A program made the translations under genes and the position numbers. Under the pieces are notes generated by a model that was not told the DNA's origin, did not search any database, and saw nothing but the letters and a program-made list of their open reading frames with translations. Shown here piece by piece: positions 46,634 to 59,005 of a stretch of 64,000 nt of DNA. Every line of letters starts with the position of its first letter. The stretch's first letter is position 1. The stretch comes from Helicoverpa zea. Lineage: Eukaryota > Arthropoda > Insecta > Lepidoptera > Noctuidae. The DNA is taken from contig NC_061476.1 in the NCBI RefSeq assembly GCF_022581195.2, forward strand, positions 2,154,098 to 2,218,097, given 5' to 3'.

Positions 46634-48540
46634 CTTTGCTACTATTATTTTATTCTATCTAAATTGTATAAACTGTCTCGTGTTTGGCACTTATAAAAAT
46701 ACGTGTCTTATGTTTCCTTTGATATCAATGTCATGGAATTGTTCCGAGATCTTCCGTTTTCATTGGGCTGTGAAAAAACAATCTTCTGTAACCTTTTGTT
46801 TATCATTTTTGAAGTTTATAATGTTGTTGCTATCTCCTTTGCTAATAAATAAATCGTCGATTGATTTTTTGTAACAATGTTGTTTGTCTGTTTATTATAG
46901 ATTTGACGTGTAAAAAACGATGGCAGTTTTTTTTAAGCTAGCAGGTGACGAGTTGGCGCGTAGGTTGTGTCAATGATCTAGCCCGTAGCCCACATGCCGC
47001 AACGAATAAGGCTTCGATAATCACATTGTAGAGACGTGCCTACAACATGTGCGTTCGGTTAATGATGATTTTTATCTCTGACAAGTAATTTCTGTTTGTT
47101 TGATGTTGAAACTGTTTTAAGACAATATTCTTTAACCGAGACTTCGCCTCATATTAATTATGCATTTAAAATAATTATGGTAATGATTGTTGGTATATTT
47201 TACTTTTAGATTTTTTATTATTTTTGTTTTGAGCAAGGTTTTAGTGAAAATGTTAAGTTAGCTATTATTTTATTATGTCATCGTCTGTACTCGCATACAT
47301 GGCTGTCAAAGCTATAATTGCGGGTATAGAAAATAAAGCAACATGCTTTTGCGGTTTTGATCGGCTCTTGCCATTTGATAATGACCCTTAGCGGAATGGA
47401 ATATGGGTGCTTTTAGTTCTTTTGAAGTAGCAGGATGGTGGATATTAGATGATGTGTATAGAAGGTCTCATGGTTGATCGGTCTCAAGATTTGTATTAGT
47501 AGTTTGGTCCAGGGAAGTGGTTTGGAGCACGTAATTAGGTTTTTTGTTAACATCTATTTGTGTTATATATTGTGTAAGATTTAGAGTACTTTTCGTATGG
47601 ACTTTTGTATTTTAGCTAGAACTTTTATTTTTTTCTGGATTTTAGGATATTAATGTAGAAAAATTTTAAAAACGCTTGGGCTTTTATTTATAACTAAAGT
47701 TTAATCTTATAAAAATGAAATTAATAACCCACCCGATTAAAAGATTACAATATTTTTTGCAGAGCTCGTGTTAAGTACATATTTTTTTCGTTTCAAACGA
47801 GTTGTCAAGTAGTTTTTTTGTTAGTAGTTTTTTAAATATGAGTTTACTGGGCTCTGGACTATTGGCGATTTCGAAGTTACTGAAGCGTAAGATACAAGGC
47901 TATTTGACAAGAAATACTTTATCTTGGATAAGACCGTTTCTAATAATTAAATAGTTGTGTAAAAAATATTGTAAGCGTATTTTGTCATATTGCCGAATTG
48001 TGAGTGTAATTTTTTTTGTAGGTGTGTGTTTTTTTTATAGGTGGGTTTAAGTTTTTTTTAAAACGTTTTGGTTCACTTTTTACTTATATATTACATTCTC
48101 AGCAGTTTTGCCGTCTAATAAATTATTTTACTCAGCAATAAATTGAATATGTATACCTGTTTAAATCTTTTAAAATTATCCTAAGCTGTTGTCAGTTTTA
48201 TAAAAATATTGATTTGGGTAAATGGGCTGATAATATATTAAAAATTAAATTAAGTAGGTAAATAATTTGTCACAAGCTAAGACGACCCACTGACCCAAGA
48301 TTTATTTCAAATTGAAATAAAAGCAAAAACATTATTTTCAATTTTAACAACAACATTATAAACTTCAAGATCATTCCGAAATATATTTATAAATATAAAA
48401 AAAGGATGCAGGACAGCTGTTTTATAACAAAAAAAAAAAAAAACTTCAGCCTACGAATAATATTGACAAAGCAAATGTTATTAAACAAAGAAACAGCAAC
48501 AAGCAATAGATCGCAAATCAAGTTAATGTGAAAATAACGT
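46634..48540. other. No gene seen; probable rotund upstream or 5' intron sequence
   Basis: AT-rich sequence with short ORFs without motifs. The bases just before the 46633 ATG (AATAGTAG/CAAAG) could be a weak acceptor, so the ATG exon may have a 5' UTR exon further upstream. Confidence 0.35.
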
Positions 48541-50060
48541 CACGGTACACTGTCCAAAAATATTTCCGTATTTATAGTCCGGGCATTATTCAAGGTCGTT
48601 TTTGACAGACGGCGAGCGCCCGACTCACAATTACAACATACACCTCAGCCGGGAGGGATCTTACGTAAAAGTCCTCCCAGGGAGGGTGACCACCCCTCCA
48701 CCCACAGGGGAGCAACAGCCATCCTGCATCCAAATTAATTAATAAAAATATTACCTGTCACTGTCCAAAAATCTTCACATTCACCAACTATATCACCATA
48801 ATAAATCACAGTTTGTTCCTATCTATAATGTCACTAAAAATATATCACATAATAAAGGTAACACTAATGTCACAACACGTCCGAAAGGCAACAGTCCAAG
48901 GCTTTATCGCCAAAATTACTCAAAAAATCCACGTGCTCCTTGCAAATAAACATTTAAAAAATGCCGGCGATCGAAAAAAAACGCCGAGCCGTGCTCTTGA
49001 CCCTGCGGTAAAATTATGAATGCCGGGCGTCGTTACTAGGATCCAAATTACCAGATTTTTTTGTGCTTCAATATTTTAGTGTGCTATATAAACGATTATA
49101 GTTATGGGTAATCCACACGTGATGGCTTGCTCCGTCTCTGTCGCACTAGGCGATTCGCGCGTGCACCGGCCTGCAGTAGCGAGTGTGAGCACTGCTCAAG
49201 ACGACATGTGGTCGCACAAAAAGCCGGCCTCTCCAGACGCAATGTTGCTCAGATACAGTACTACGAGCCACCACCGGCTACTCGCATCACAAAAATGCAA
49301 TACAAAACGCCCGCTCGTCCGCCTTTAGACCGACGCGGCAAAAACGAGACTGAATTTCAGATCTATAGTAGAAAAAGTGAACTACACCGCGCGAGGGGTA
49401 CACTAACACATAAAAATGAAAAAAATCACACGGACGCTAACATCGACAGCCGAGCTTAAAAAATCGGAGTGGGGAGTACTCGGTGCTGCTTTGTCAACTA
49501 GCGGCGTCTCGCTCTAGCGGCGTGAGGCCGCACGCACACATACAAGCGGTGGTTAAGCGAAAAAAATGTGTACACATTTTTTTATTATTCACGATTTTTA
49601 TGTGTGTAAGTGGGCTGTGCGAGGGGGACGGCGAGCGGCGGGCGCCGTACAGCCTCCGCGGCGCGAGCGGGACAGCGCGCGTCGCCACGTGCTCGTCCCT
49701 TGGTATTAAATAATAATTAAAATGGCTACAAGACCGGCGATACGAGATACTGTTCGGTAGACGATTTTTTGGACAAGTTTTTGCCTTTTTTGCCAAGCTT
49801 TTTGCGGAATCGTCGAAAACGAGGCAAGGCGCGTTAGACGCGTGGTTCATAGAGAAAAAACCGCGGGCCGATTGACACATAATAAACGTAATACGCGCAG
49901 AAAAAGTCGCGCCGGGGAAAAAAACCAAGGACGCCGCGCGCGAAAAAGAAGTTATTGATTAAAACAGGGCTGTCATTGACCAGACGTAAATGAGGGTGGT
50001 TAATTGTATGCAGCGGATCCGGCAGGAATCGATTACTCAACGCCTTAAAGAAAGAATTTA
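48541..50060 (-). promoter_or_regulatory. GC/CpG-rich tract, candidate rotund promoter and 5' UTR
   Basis: The longest non-transposon GC-rich, CpG-rich tract in the window, 2-3.4 kb upstream of the rotund ATG exon. On the - strand a donor-like TTTTAC/GTAAGAT at about 48664 follows a GC-rich stretch (48665-48720), as a 5' UTR exon would. ORFs within it (49127-49459 + strand, 49494-49928 - strand) look like products of CG-rich composition. Confidence 0.35.
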
Positions 50061-52559
50061 AAATTGAAAACAGTGCTTGTGCAAACACTGCGCCTAATGA
50101 CGGCCATAATGAATCAGGGAACTTTTCTAACGTAATGAGATTTCTATGAAAACATTAAAAAACGGCAGTATTTTTGAGAAGAAAAAGAAAAAAATATCCC
50201 TCAAATAAAGTTTGTAAGCTATATAGTTCCGCAAAACAACTAAAATGTTTCAAAATTACATTCCGAACAAATTGACACATTTATGAGTTATTTTTGTTAT
50301 TGGCAAAAATATCACTTTATTTTTTCGTAGTTTTTTACTTATTTTTTTTTTATCAACACTACTGCTTGTTTAGACATGGTTAAAAACTGGTCCTTTAGAA
50401 AAAATAATCCATTGCATCTGTTATGGACAATGGTCTTTGTGAATGTCCAAGGGGTAAACTGACTATACCATACATTTGTATGGAAATGTATGCATTTATA
50501 ATTAAACATGCACGAACTAACATTATTAGTTCAATATGAGCAGATGCATGTATTACTATAATATGCATTAAAAGGGACATAATTATTCCAATATCTGTTA
50601 AGTAATACACATATTGAAAACCAGTTTAAAATTGATTTTAAGATTATGACACTTTTAGGAATATTTATTTTAGTTTCATACGGATCACAAATTAAACGGC
50701 TGATAAATATAAAAGTCTAAACTAAAATAAATATCCACAGTGTTTATGTTTAATTTATTAAAAATGCCAATAAATAACCCAACATAATTTATGACTGCAA
50801 ATTATAATGTGTATTTGAAAAATAAAATATTATTTTAATCGATTTATTATCTGTCTTATTTTTTTCTTTTAATCAAAAGTGCATTTAAATATTAATTTTA
50901 ATTAATATTGCTGCCTCATTCTATGCATTGAGATATAAAATAGTAGACCATTCATAAAATGCTGGTACTATTAAAAGATTAAAATTATTAAGCAATCCAG
51001 AAAACTTTACAACACGGCTCATCTTTTTAAGGATTAGAATTTTTATAATATCCCCCATAAAAGTATTCTTTTTAAAATAGGCCATGTAAAACAATTGTAA
51101 GTAATAAAACTCGTAAAAATAATTTCGAACAAACTGTCTTTTTAAACGTTTCCATTTAAACAAAGTGACAAAAAAGGAGTAAATGTTTATTACTTCACGA
51201 CAGTATCACTTAATTACAGTATTGTAAAAAGTTAGACTTTGTTTTTTTGAAAACTTTCGATTTTAAAGCTTGAAAAAGTGACGTCAGTTTTGTGACGATG
51301 TCGGAAAAAAAATGTTTGTAGACAACAAAATAGGTGGTAAAAAATACAATAGACAGTATGAGTAATTTTTTAGTAAAAAACAAAATGAGCTTTAAGTTAC
51401 AAAATTAGGGTAAATTGGAATGTATTATTACTATATAACGAACACAGCACTGAATGGGTTTGTATGAATTTCACATACAAAAGGATGAACAATTAGGTGT
51501 CCTAAGAAATTGGACCACGATTACCACCATACTTCATATGAATACGGTATCAAGATACCGTGAATAACAAACAAGTAAATCAAGATTTACTTCTCAAACC
51601 GAGCCGAAGCCAATAGTTTTAATCAAAGGCTCAAACTAGACAAGACAAATATAAAACCAGAAATAAAATTAGTCTATAGCCAGAGGGTAAACATAAACAT
51701 CGACACTTCCACCAATTCACATCACTATTTCAATAAATATTTTTCACAACAAAAAGCGAAAAGCTCACGGTTTTGTTTCACAAAATATTTTTTACACTTT
51801 TTTTACGAGATCACATGTTTCATAACACTTTTATTTTCAATTCCATTTGAGTTTTTACAATTTCTATTTCGTATGTCCTTGATTTTTTTTTGTACGTAGT
51901 TTATTCATATGCGTTATAGTGTAGTGCAAGGGTTTTTTTCAATAGAGTTTTTTTATATCGATTCTTATTCACCTGTATAGTTTAAGGAAGGAAGTTGATC
52001 GGATCTTTTCGATTTTTTCTTTTATTTCGATTCAAATGTTTTCAGGTGTTTAGCAAGTGATTTTTTGTTTGTATTGTAGTGTAAATTTTGGAGAGATTGC
52101 GTCTGTTTTTGTATGGATTTGAGTATGAGAATATTTTTGGGTCATATTTTTTAAGATACGATCTTAGTTTCCGTATGCGAGATTTGACTATGAATGTGAG
52201 ATTGTTTGACTTTTTGTGGTATTTTTGTTTTCTTATCATGGATTTTTGAAGTTGTAGTAACGCATGATATTTTTAATTCTAGTGTGTAGGTAACCTACAC
52301 ACAAATTCTTTTTTGAAAACATTGTTTGTTTTTGTAGTAAAATAAAATATAGGGTAATAAATTAACTCTTATTAGACTTACTGCTATATTTAATTAAACA
52401 TTACAATCGTGAGTAATCCGATAAGATTTATTGGAAATCTCTTAGATAGAAAGCGTTGTTTATTCATTTAAATAAGTTACATCTTAAGACACCGAAATTA
52501 TAAGGGCAGTTAAACTATAACACCTGAAACTACTGGGTATATTCGAAGTACTAAAGCTA
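50061..52559. other. No gene seen
   Basis: AT-rich sequence without recognisable exons or well-bounded repeats. A small perfect hairpin ACGGTATC-AA-GATACCGT lies at about 51545-51562, and a TGACGTCA occurs near 51280. Confidence 0.4.
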
Positions 52560-52635
52560 TATGTATGTCATTATTAGCCTTTTGTATCGTCCCACTTCAG
52601 GGCCTAGGCCTCTTCTCAAGATTCGAGAAGAAGAA
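52560..52635 (-). repeat. RTE-type SINE tail fragment
   Basis: On the - strand it reads GAGAAGAGGCCTAGGCCCTG, then AAGTGGGACGATACAAAAGG, a diverged version of the tail of the SINE at 28123-28408 (GAGGCCTGTGCCCAGCAGTG, GGACGAT). Confidence 0.55.
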
Positions 52636-52832
52636 GAAGATAATATTTCTAGAACTCCAAGCCCCAGACCAGTTGCTCTGTTACCATCGTGAGCTAACAC
52701 AACTATTACAAAAGAACCATCACGAACAACAAACTTGTATGCAGTTAATTTCTTACACGTACCTACCATCACGGAACCTGTATTTTTTGGGACCGCCATT
52801 TTGGTCTACTCAATCTATAGCTCATCACTATA

Positions 52833-53069
52833 ATGATCAACATCACACATCCTCAAACAATTCCCAAATTACAAACCACAACCATTGCTGGTTTTCACCT
52901 TGGTACGAAAGTTATTGATGAAAGAAAAGCAGCAATGGATGATGCTAATACTGGTATGATCGGGGAAGTACCAGATAAAACCGGTTTCGCAGTAGATGGG
53001 ATTGTTCGTGCAAGTGCCCTGTCATTCATCACGCGAATGTTGGAACCGGATCCGAGCGACGGGTTTTGA
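52833..53069 (+). CDS. Unrecognised 78-codon ORF, doubtful
   Basis: ATG to TGA, 78 codons. The second half has a mixed soluble-protein composition (VIDERKAAMDDANTGMIGEV) and higher GC than its flanks, and AATAAA follows at about 53131. No motif is recognised, no splice sites or promoter are evident, and the N-terminal 20 residues look like read-in from AT-rich sequence. It may be chance or a decayed fragment. Confidence 0.15.
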   Translation: MINITHPQTIPKLQTTTIAGFHLGTKVIDERKAAMDDANTGMIGEVPDKTGFAVDGIVRASALSFITRMLEPDPSDGF

Positions 53070-56000
53070 AACTAAGATCGAATTTTTTTAATGTATCTTC
53101 ATTACTCTGTAGGAATGAAGTCAGTACTATTAATAAAATTGTTTTGAAAATTTAATGAAATGAATGTAATGAGGCATGTGTGGTGGATAAAAAAATTGAA
53201 GTGAAAAAAATATTTTTATGGTCGTTTTTGAAGATTTCCTGGGGAGAAGGGATTTAAGAGTTTTTGAAGTAGCATTTCAGAGAACTCTTACTGAGAAGTC
53301 ATTGATTTATGATGAGATAGACTGGATGGTTTCTGAAATATCAAACTTTATTTTTCTGCCTTTTTCATCTGCATTATTCGAATGATAACTGACTTGTACA
53401 TATCTAGAAATTTTTGTCTATGCTTAGTTAACCTATACACTAAAATATCATCGTTTCTGCTTCGGGGATAGGCAGACCTATACATATTTTATGACGTTTC
53501 TCACTGTTCACCCAGAGCCCATAACTCGAGCGCGGCATTTCATTTTATCCCAAAGAATTATTATAATCACATACATAAAACAGATGCCGCCCAAGATAGC
53601 TTGTACAAAGAAACATTTTAGAACAATAAAATCCAAAGCAACTACTGAACGAAATAAAGTAATAAAAAGTAATAAAGCGAAAAAGGAAGCCGATTTTTTA
53701 GTTTCACAAACAAACCTTTTTGGAGCAATTTCAAAAGACAAAAAAATCAACTTTCACTTTTCGATCATACTTTTTAAAGACAATGAAATAAAGTTTTTGG
53801 CTACTGAAAAAGTTTGGTAAAAAAGTAAAACGAAAGGGTGGGTTAGTGGATGATATAACAAAACAAACAATAAGGCTTGGGTCAAAAAACAAAGTTTTCA
53901 ATATGCACCTGGTTTTCATTTTTTATATCGATTCTAATGTTTATTATAATCAAATAAGTTCCTCTTCCTGTCGGAAGATGGTCGCCGTGGGTTTTTTCAT
54001 ATTTTACAAAAAAACTTTCGACTGATTCTCGACTTTATTCGTTTGTATTAAGATCTTTTGCTGTTTTGTCTTCGCTTTTTTCTCAAGATCGAGGTTTTAT
54101 TGTGGCAATGTGTTCGAATAGACATTTTTTCTAGTGTTTATTCAAATTAGATTGTTCTATGCAGATGTCGTTAAAACTTTAAGAAAGATAATGGGTACCC
54201 ATTTTTTTATTGATCTAGGCCATGCGATTAGATCTGGTTTTTAATCAATCTTTTAGAATATGTTTTAACTGTTAGAATTTATCTTTTAAGTGTAAAACTT
54301 CTACAGTGATTTTTCAAATATTCCTTTCTGATTAAAAAGCTGTCATGTTATTATATTTCCTGCTATTCCGGTTATTATAAAATTATATTCCTAATCTATT
54401 ATTAAATATGTAGTTACCTCTGTAGCTAGAAGCTTCGCTCATTTTGAAATAACCTGTAGATTCAGGTAATTTTAAATTAAAATAGTCTCATAGAACATTC
54501 TTTATCGAAGTTACTGCTTGAAAGGCACCTAAACTTAACTGTTTACTGCCTTTATCTAAGATCTGAGCAAATGGCCATATTCAATTAACTGTGTCTATAT
54601 AATATTTGAAATCTTGGCATAAATCTAAAACTGCATCCGCCGTCCATCCATCGCGCCGCTTGACGCCAACACCATCCTTTGTATCTTAAACACGACCCTT
54701 ATTTTTTTCGGTCATCCCTCAGAATGTTCAAATTTCTTTACCTGCAACCATCCCTCGTATAAACCCTTACACAACTCTACTTATATCTCCATTGTATATT
54801 CAACTTTATCTAAAAGTGTTACAGAAGCTTTTGCTTTAACAAGATCAGGATTTACGTCTTTTACATTTGAAATGGCATCTGCAACATCTTGAATAGCATC
54901 CCCTAAGACTTAATGACTTACTGCATGATAATTAGATATGCGATTGTGATATTTACCACTCGTCCTTAAAGTCGAGATTGGTGTGACATGTTTGAAATTT
55001 TAATCATTAGTTTGGTGGAATTTTGCTCGGGCATAGAAAATGTGCGTTTCCTTATTTCGGAATTTATTGGTATTACTGCGCCCTGTGGCGATGCCATAGT
55101 TTTAAAGATTTTAAAACTTTACAAAAGGGATGGATGGACAACAGATGTATCGGAGATTAAAATTTATGCGTATTCACTCTTGTGTAAATGAGTGATCGGG
55201 GGGTCTGAGTGGACATTGGTCACAAACGTCAGTCTTTAAGTAGTTTTAAATAATAACACATTTGGGATCTGTAAGGCCAGGGCCAGCTATTTCTTCGTCA
55301 TATGCCGATACTATTGAAAAATAACTATAAGCTCGTATATGGGAGGTTAAATGTACTCTAGTGAAGTCTTCTTCTGAAATCTTTTACACGTTACAAATAT
55401 ATCTCTGAGTGATATATATATATGTTATATGAAATTAATACTACTCAGTATTTAACTTTACCAGGAACTAAACGAACACATTTCTATGCTACTAACGTTT
55501 CCCTGTCCTACATACAAAACTATACAAAAAAATGTAATTTAATAAATTCCACGCTACTTAATCTGGCTTCGCGTAATCTCTTCAAATGGAAGCTCCTTCA
55601 ATTCTGTCCACTGTAATGAAAAGCGTGACATACAAGTATTTTTTGGTACAATAAAACTCAATCAAAAGTAATAAAAACTGCAGAAAGGCGCATATCAGAC
55701 AAAAAAAACTGCACTACGCAACGTGGGACCATTTTTTCCAAAAAAAACTACTTCTTTTTGACACAAAGGGAGTTCTTTGTCAAAATTCAGGTGTTTTGTA
55801 TTGAATAGACGCATTTTTGTGTAAAATCGTTGAGTAAAATATGAAGGGACTGGATATGAACATAAATTATTGTAAAGTAGTCACAATTATGTATTTTGAT
55901 TTGTAGTGTGATAGACGGTTTTTTATTTAGGCGATAAAAGAAGAATAGGAATTTAATTCGCTGATAATGCAGTACAGAATGGCAGTATATTGTTCAAAAA

Positions 56001-56855
56001 TAAAATAGGTTATGATTATGTGAAAAGAAAAATAAAGATAAAATTTAGCGATCTGTATGAATATGGATACCTAATTGAAGAGGGAAAGGTAAATCAAAGA
56101 AAATGTATTGTATTGTCTAAAAGAGGACATGAATCAGAAAGGAGTGGATGTTAGAATGACGTGTTTAAAGGCACTCCAAATAAAATTTCGAACAAGACAA
56201 GATGAAGAAGATGGATATATTAGGATTAAAGATACTTAATTCAACAAGTGTATAGGAATGCGGATAAAACCGAAAGAAACAACGTCTATAAATAAATTAG
56301 GCAGTGATTAACAATTACCACTGTTCACAATAGTTAGAATCATCAAAGGATGTACCGAGAAGCCACAAAAGATTAGTTAAAGTTATAACAAATTATAAGT
56401 TACTTGGCAAAATCTGGCTAACCTTGAAATGTCTGCTCATTGAATAAGAGGTAATTTTTTTGTTGTTCGTACACTTGTACATTATGATTTTCATGTTTAT
56501 TACATAGCATTTATAGTAGTTATGTATTTGGTTAACATTCAAAATAAATAACAACTGGTATGAAGCAAAAATAACTTAAGACTGTAGAACATAATTGTCT
56601 CTAAGTTGACAAATACATTTTTATTAAAAACCACACACTTTGCCAGAGTTATCTATAAATGTAGGATAACTAAAGCTTCCTCATGAATCACTCTATCCAT
56701 TTGTGAAAACCCTATGAAAAGCTACACCAGTTTTTGGTGTGAAAAGGCGAATATAAAGACCGCAAATACTTACATACGGGATGCATTTGCTTGAAATTAG
56801 TTAAGCTTGAAAAAATATTCCATCACCAGATTAAAAAAATATAGGTAAGTAGGTA
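53070..56855. other. No gene seen
   Basis: AT-rich sequence with several short frames (for example near 54.8-55.2 and 55.9-56.2 kb) that look protein-like over 30-60 codons but are broken by stops and match nothing I know. No bounded repeat was found. Confidence 0.35.
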
Positions 56856-57610
56856 CAGTCGACTCTCGTTAATTCGAAACTCGAGGGACTCTTAAAATAT
56901 TACGAATTATCGAGTTTTTGAAATATTAAATGGTTCGAAATTTGTCAGAGAAAATAAATAAAACTTGGAATTATTAAGTGTTGATCAATTATTATTTGTT
57001 AACTGTTATTTTATAACAATGACAAAAGTTTAAAGACACATTTGTGTGCATGCCATAGGTACATGTATTCATAATGTGAATTAATTAATATTTCGAAACA
57101 GCTCCGTCATACTGCTTCAAAACAGATTGCTGCTACTCAGACTGCTCTCTTTCCATCTCTTCCTCTCTGCAACTTTGAATTGTCGAATGTTGGACGACTA
57201 TAGTTCGGCCATTCAGAGAATGCGTTCCTGACACGTCGCGATTGAACTGACGACGTAACTACATTCATTGATTATTGATATAATAATGTTGTTTTAATGC
57301 TCCTCAATTGTTAAAACGGTAAACAACCAGCAAAAATATTTTTATCGTAACTGCAACGCCATTGCAAAGTTACGTCGTCAGTTCAATCGCGACGTGTCAG
57401 GAACGCATTCTCTGAATGGCCGAACTATAAGAATTCGAATTAACGCGTCGTTTTGTTATATAGCAATGCTTAATTCGTTCGAATTACCAAGTGCAACAAA
57501 ATGTATTGATTTAGTTCGAAATATAAAGAGATTTTGTAGGGAACTCGTGATAACTTTGAATTAACGAGAGGTTCGAAATATCGCAGGTTTGAATTAACAA
57601 GAGTCGACTG
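56856..57610. mobile_element. Pogo/Tigger-like MITE, interrupted
   Basis: The ends CAGTCGACTCTCGTTAATTC (56856) and, inverted, CAGTCGACTCTTGTTAATTC (57610) are flanked by TA on both sides. CAGT termini with TA duplication fit pogo/Tigger-type Tc1/mariner elements. Sub-terminal copies of GTTAATTCGAA recur near the right end. No transposase ORF. A second element is inserted in its middle. Confidence 0.8.
57199..57429. mobile_element. Foldback MITE with 62-bp perfect arms, nested
   Basis: 57199-57260 and 57368-57429 are exact reverse complements over 62 bp (outer TATAGTTCGGCCATTCAGAG), separated by a 107-bp AT-rich loop. The termini suggest a TA target. It lies inside the pogo-like element, so it arrived later. 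The superfamily is unknown. Confidence 0.88.
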
Positions 57611-57771
57611 TATATTAATAAATTTTAATTTTAGGTTACGTTCTAGGCCTACGTTTAGTGGGCGGCAATTGGCTGATATCATGAAAATGATGAAATTATA
57701 ATATAAACTAGCTATAGTTAACGATTTGGAGTTTAAAGTAGGAAAAATAGACACAGTAAATAATTAAGCAG

Positions 57772-57880
57772 TCCTTGTCGGTCTAATGGTTAGCTGCGAT
57801 GGCCGTGAATTCGATTCTCGGGTCGTGCAAGTCAAGGGTGTCACATCTTATTTGGTGAAGCATTGATACTTTAGTGAGAG
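57772..57880 (+). repeat. tRNA-like SINE head fragment
   Basis: GTCCTTGTCGGTCTAATGGT (A-box-like) and GAATTCGATTCTCGGGT (B-box-like) are spaced as in tRNA-derived SINEs. Sequence beyond about 57880 is not recognisable. It is neither of the two SINE heads found elsewhere here. Confidence 0.5.
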
Positions 57881-58001
57881 ATCATTTTCGGTAAACAACT
57901 ACGTTTAGATGTTAATATTTTAGTTCTGTTTATTAAACTGGTAACTAGTGACCCAACATGCCATGCTTCTTGAATTACTATTTTATTTACTTTTGTTAAA
58001 A

Positions 58002-58381
58002 GTCGTGGTGGCCTAGTGGGTAAAGGACCAACCTCTCAGGTATGGAGGCGCGGGTTCGATTTCAGGTCAGGCAAGTACCAATGCAACTTTTCTAAGATTG
58101 TATGTACTTTCTAAGTATATCTTAGACACCATTGGCTGTGTTTCGGATGGCACGTTAAACTGTAGGTCCCGGCTGTCATTGAACATCCTTGGTAGTCGTT
58201 ACGGGTAGTCAGAAGCCAGTAAGTCTGACACCAGTCTAACTAAGGGGTATCGGGTTGCCCGGATAACTGGGTTGAGGAGGTCAGATAGGCAGTCGCTTCT
58301 TGTAAAGCTCTGGTACTCAGCTGAATCCGGTTAGACTGGAAGCCGACCCCAACATGATTGGGAAAAAGGCTCGGAGGATGA
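58002..58381 (+). mobile_element. tRNA-derived SINE, full-length
   Basis: Same family and length as the SINE at 6611-6994, with only a few per cent difference by eye: head GTCGTGGTGGCCTAGTGGGT, B box GGGTTCGAT, tail GGCTCGGAGGATGATG. It is flanked by an 8-bp TGTTAAAA duplication (57994-58001 and 58382-58389). Confidence 0.9.
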
Positions 58382-58844
58382 TGTTAAAACCGGATGAAAA
58401 TGTGAGTAGTTTTTTTTTTTATATTTTATCACGAACAAATCTATAGACAGACAAACATACGCTTCCAAGACTTCCATAAGTTTTATTCTTATTATTTTTT
58501 TGTCAGACTACACTCAAATACAATCAATAACTTTTAGCGTTAACCAAATTTGGCTTAAACTGATGGTCTCTCAATAGGTGATTAGACCTTAAAAGGCTAG
58601 GTGCTAATAAAATCTATAGTAAAAAATATACTACACTATCGGAGTCTTACAACTTGGTCTGAGCAAACTCAACGAGATTTTATTTATCTTTTGAAATTTT
58701 TAGCCTATAGCTACAGCCACAAGGGTCGATTTTGGAAGCTACACACGGGATTAAGGAATGCTTAGCGCGATTGGTCCATGGATGGTATAACATCATATCA
58801 TGATAAGTTAAATTGGTGGTTCACGGATGTCATTTCAAAATTTG

Positions 58845-59005
58845 TGTGAGTCGTTGTTACGGGTAATCCTAAGCTAGACAGACTGGGTTGCCAAGCTAAC
58901 TGAATTGATTGTTTCAAATGGGCAGTCGCTTCATATAAAACACTAGTATCTACATAGCTGTATCCGGTTAGACTGGAGCCCGGACCCAATATAGGAAAAG
59001 TGAGG
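58845..59005 (+). repeat. Degraded copy of the same SINE body
   Basis: GAGTCGTTGTTACGGGTAAT, then TGGGTTGCC, GGCAGTCGCTTC and TATCCGGTTAGACTGGAGCC follow the SINE order with many changes. Head and tail are lost. Confidence 0.6.

Noticed and set aside
49494..49928. 144-codon - strand ORF in the CpG-rich tract
   Set aside because: Composition of a GC-rich promoter region, no domain, no conserved pattern, and a large overlapping frame on the other strand.
57772..57835. Possible tRNA or snRNA
   Set aside because: A- and B-box-like motifs only; the fold is incomplete and the surrounding region is SINE-rich.
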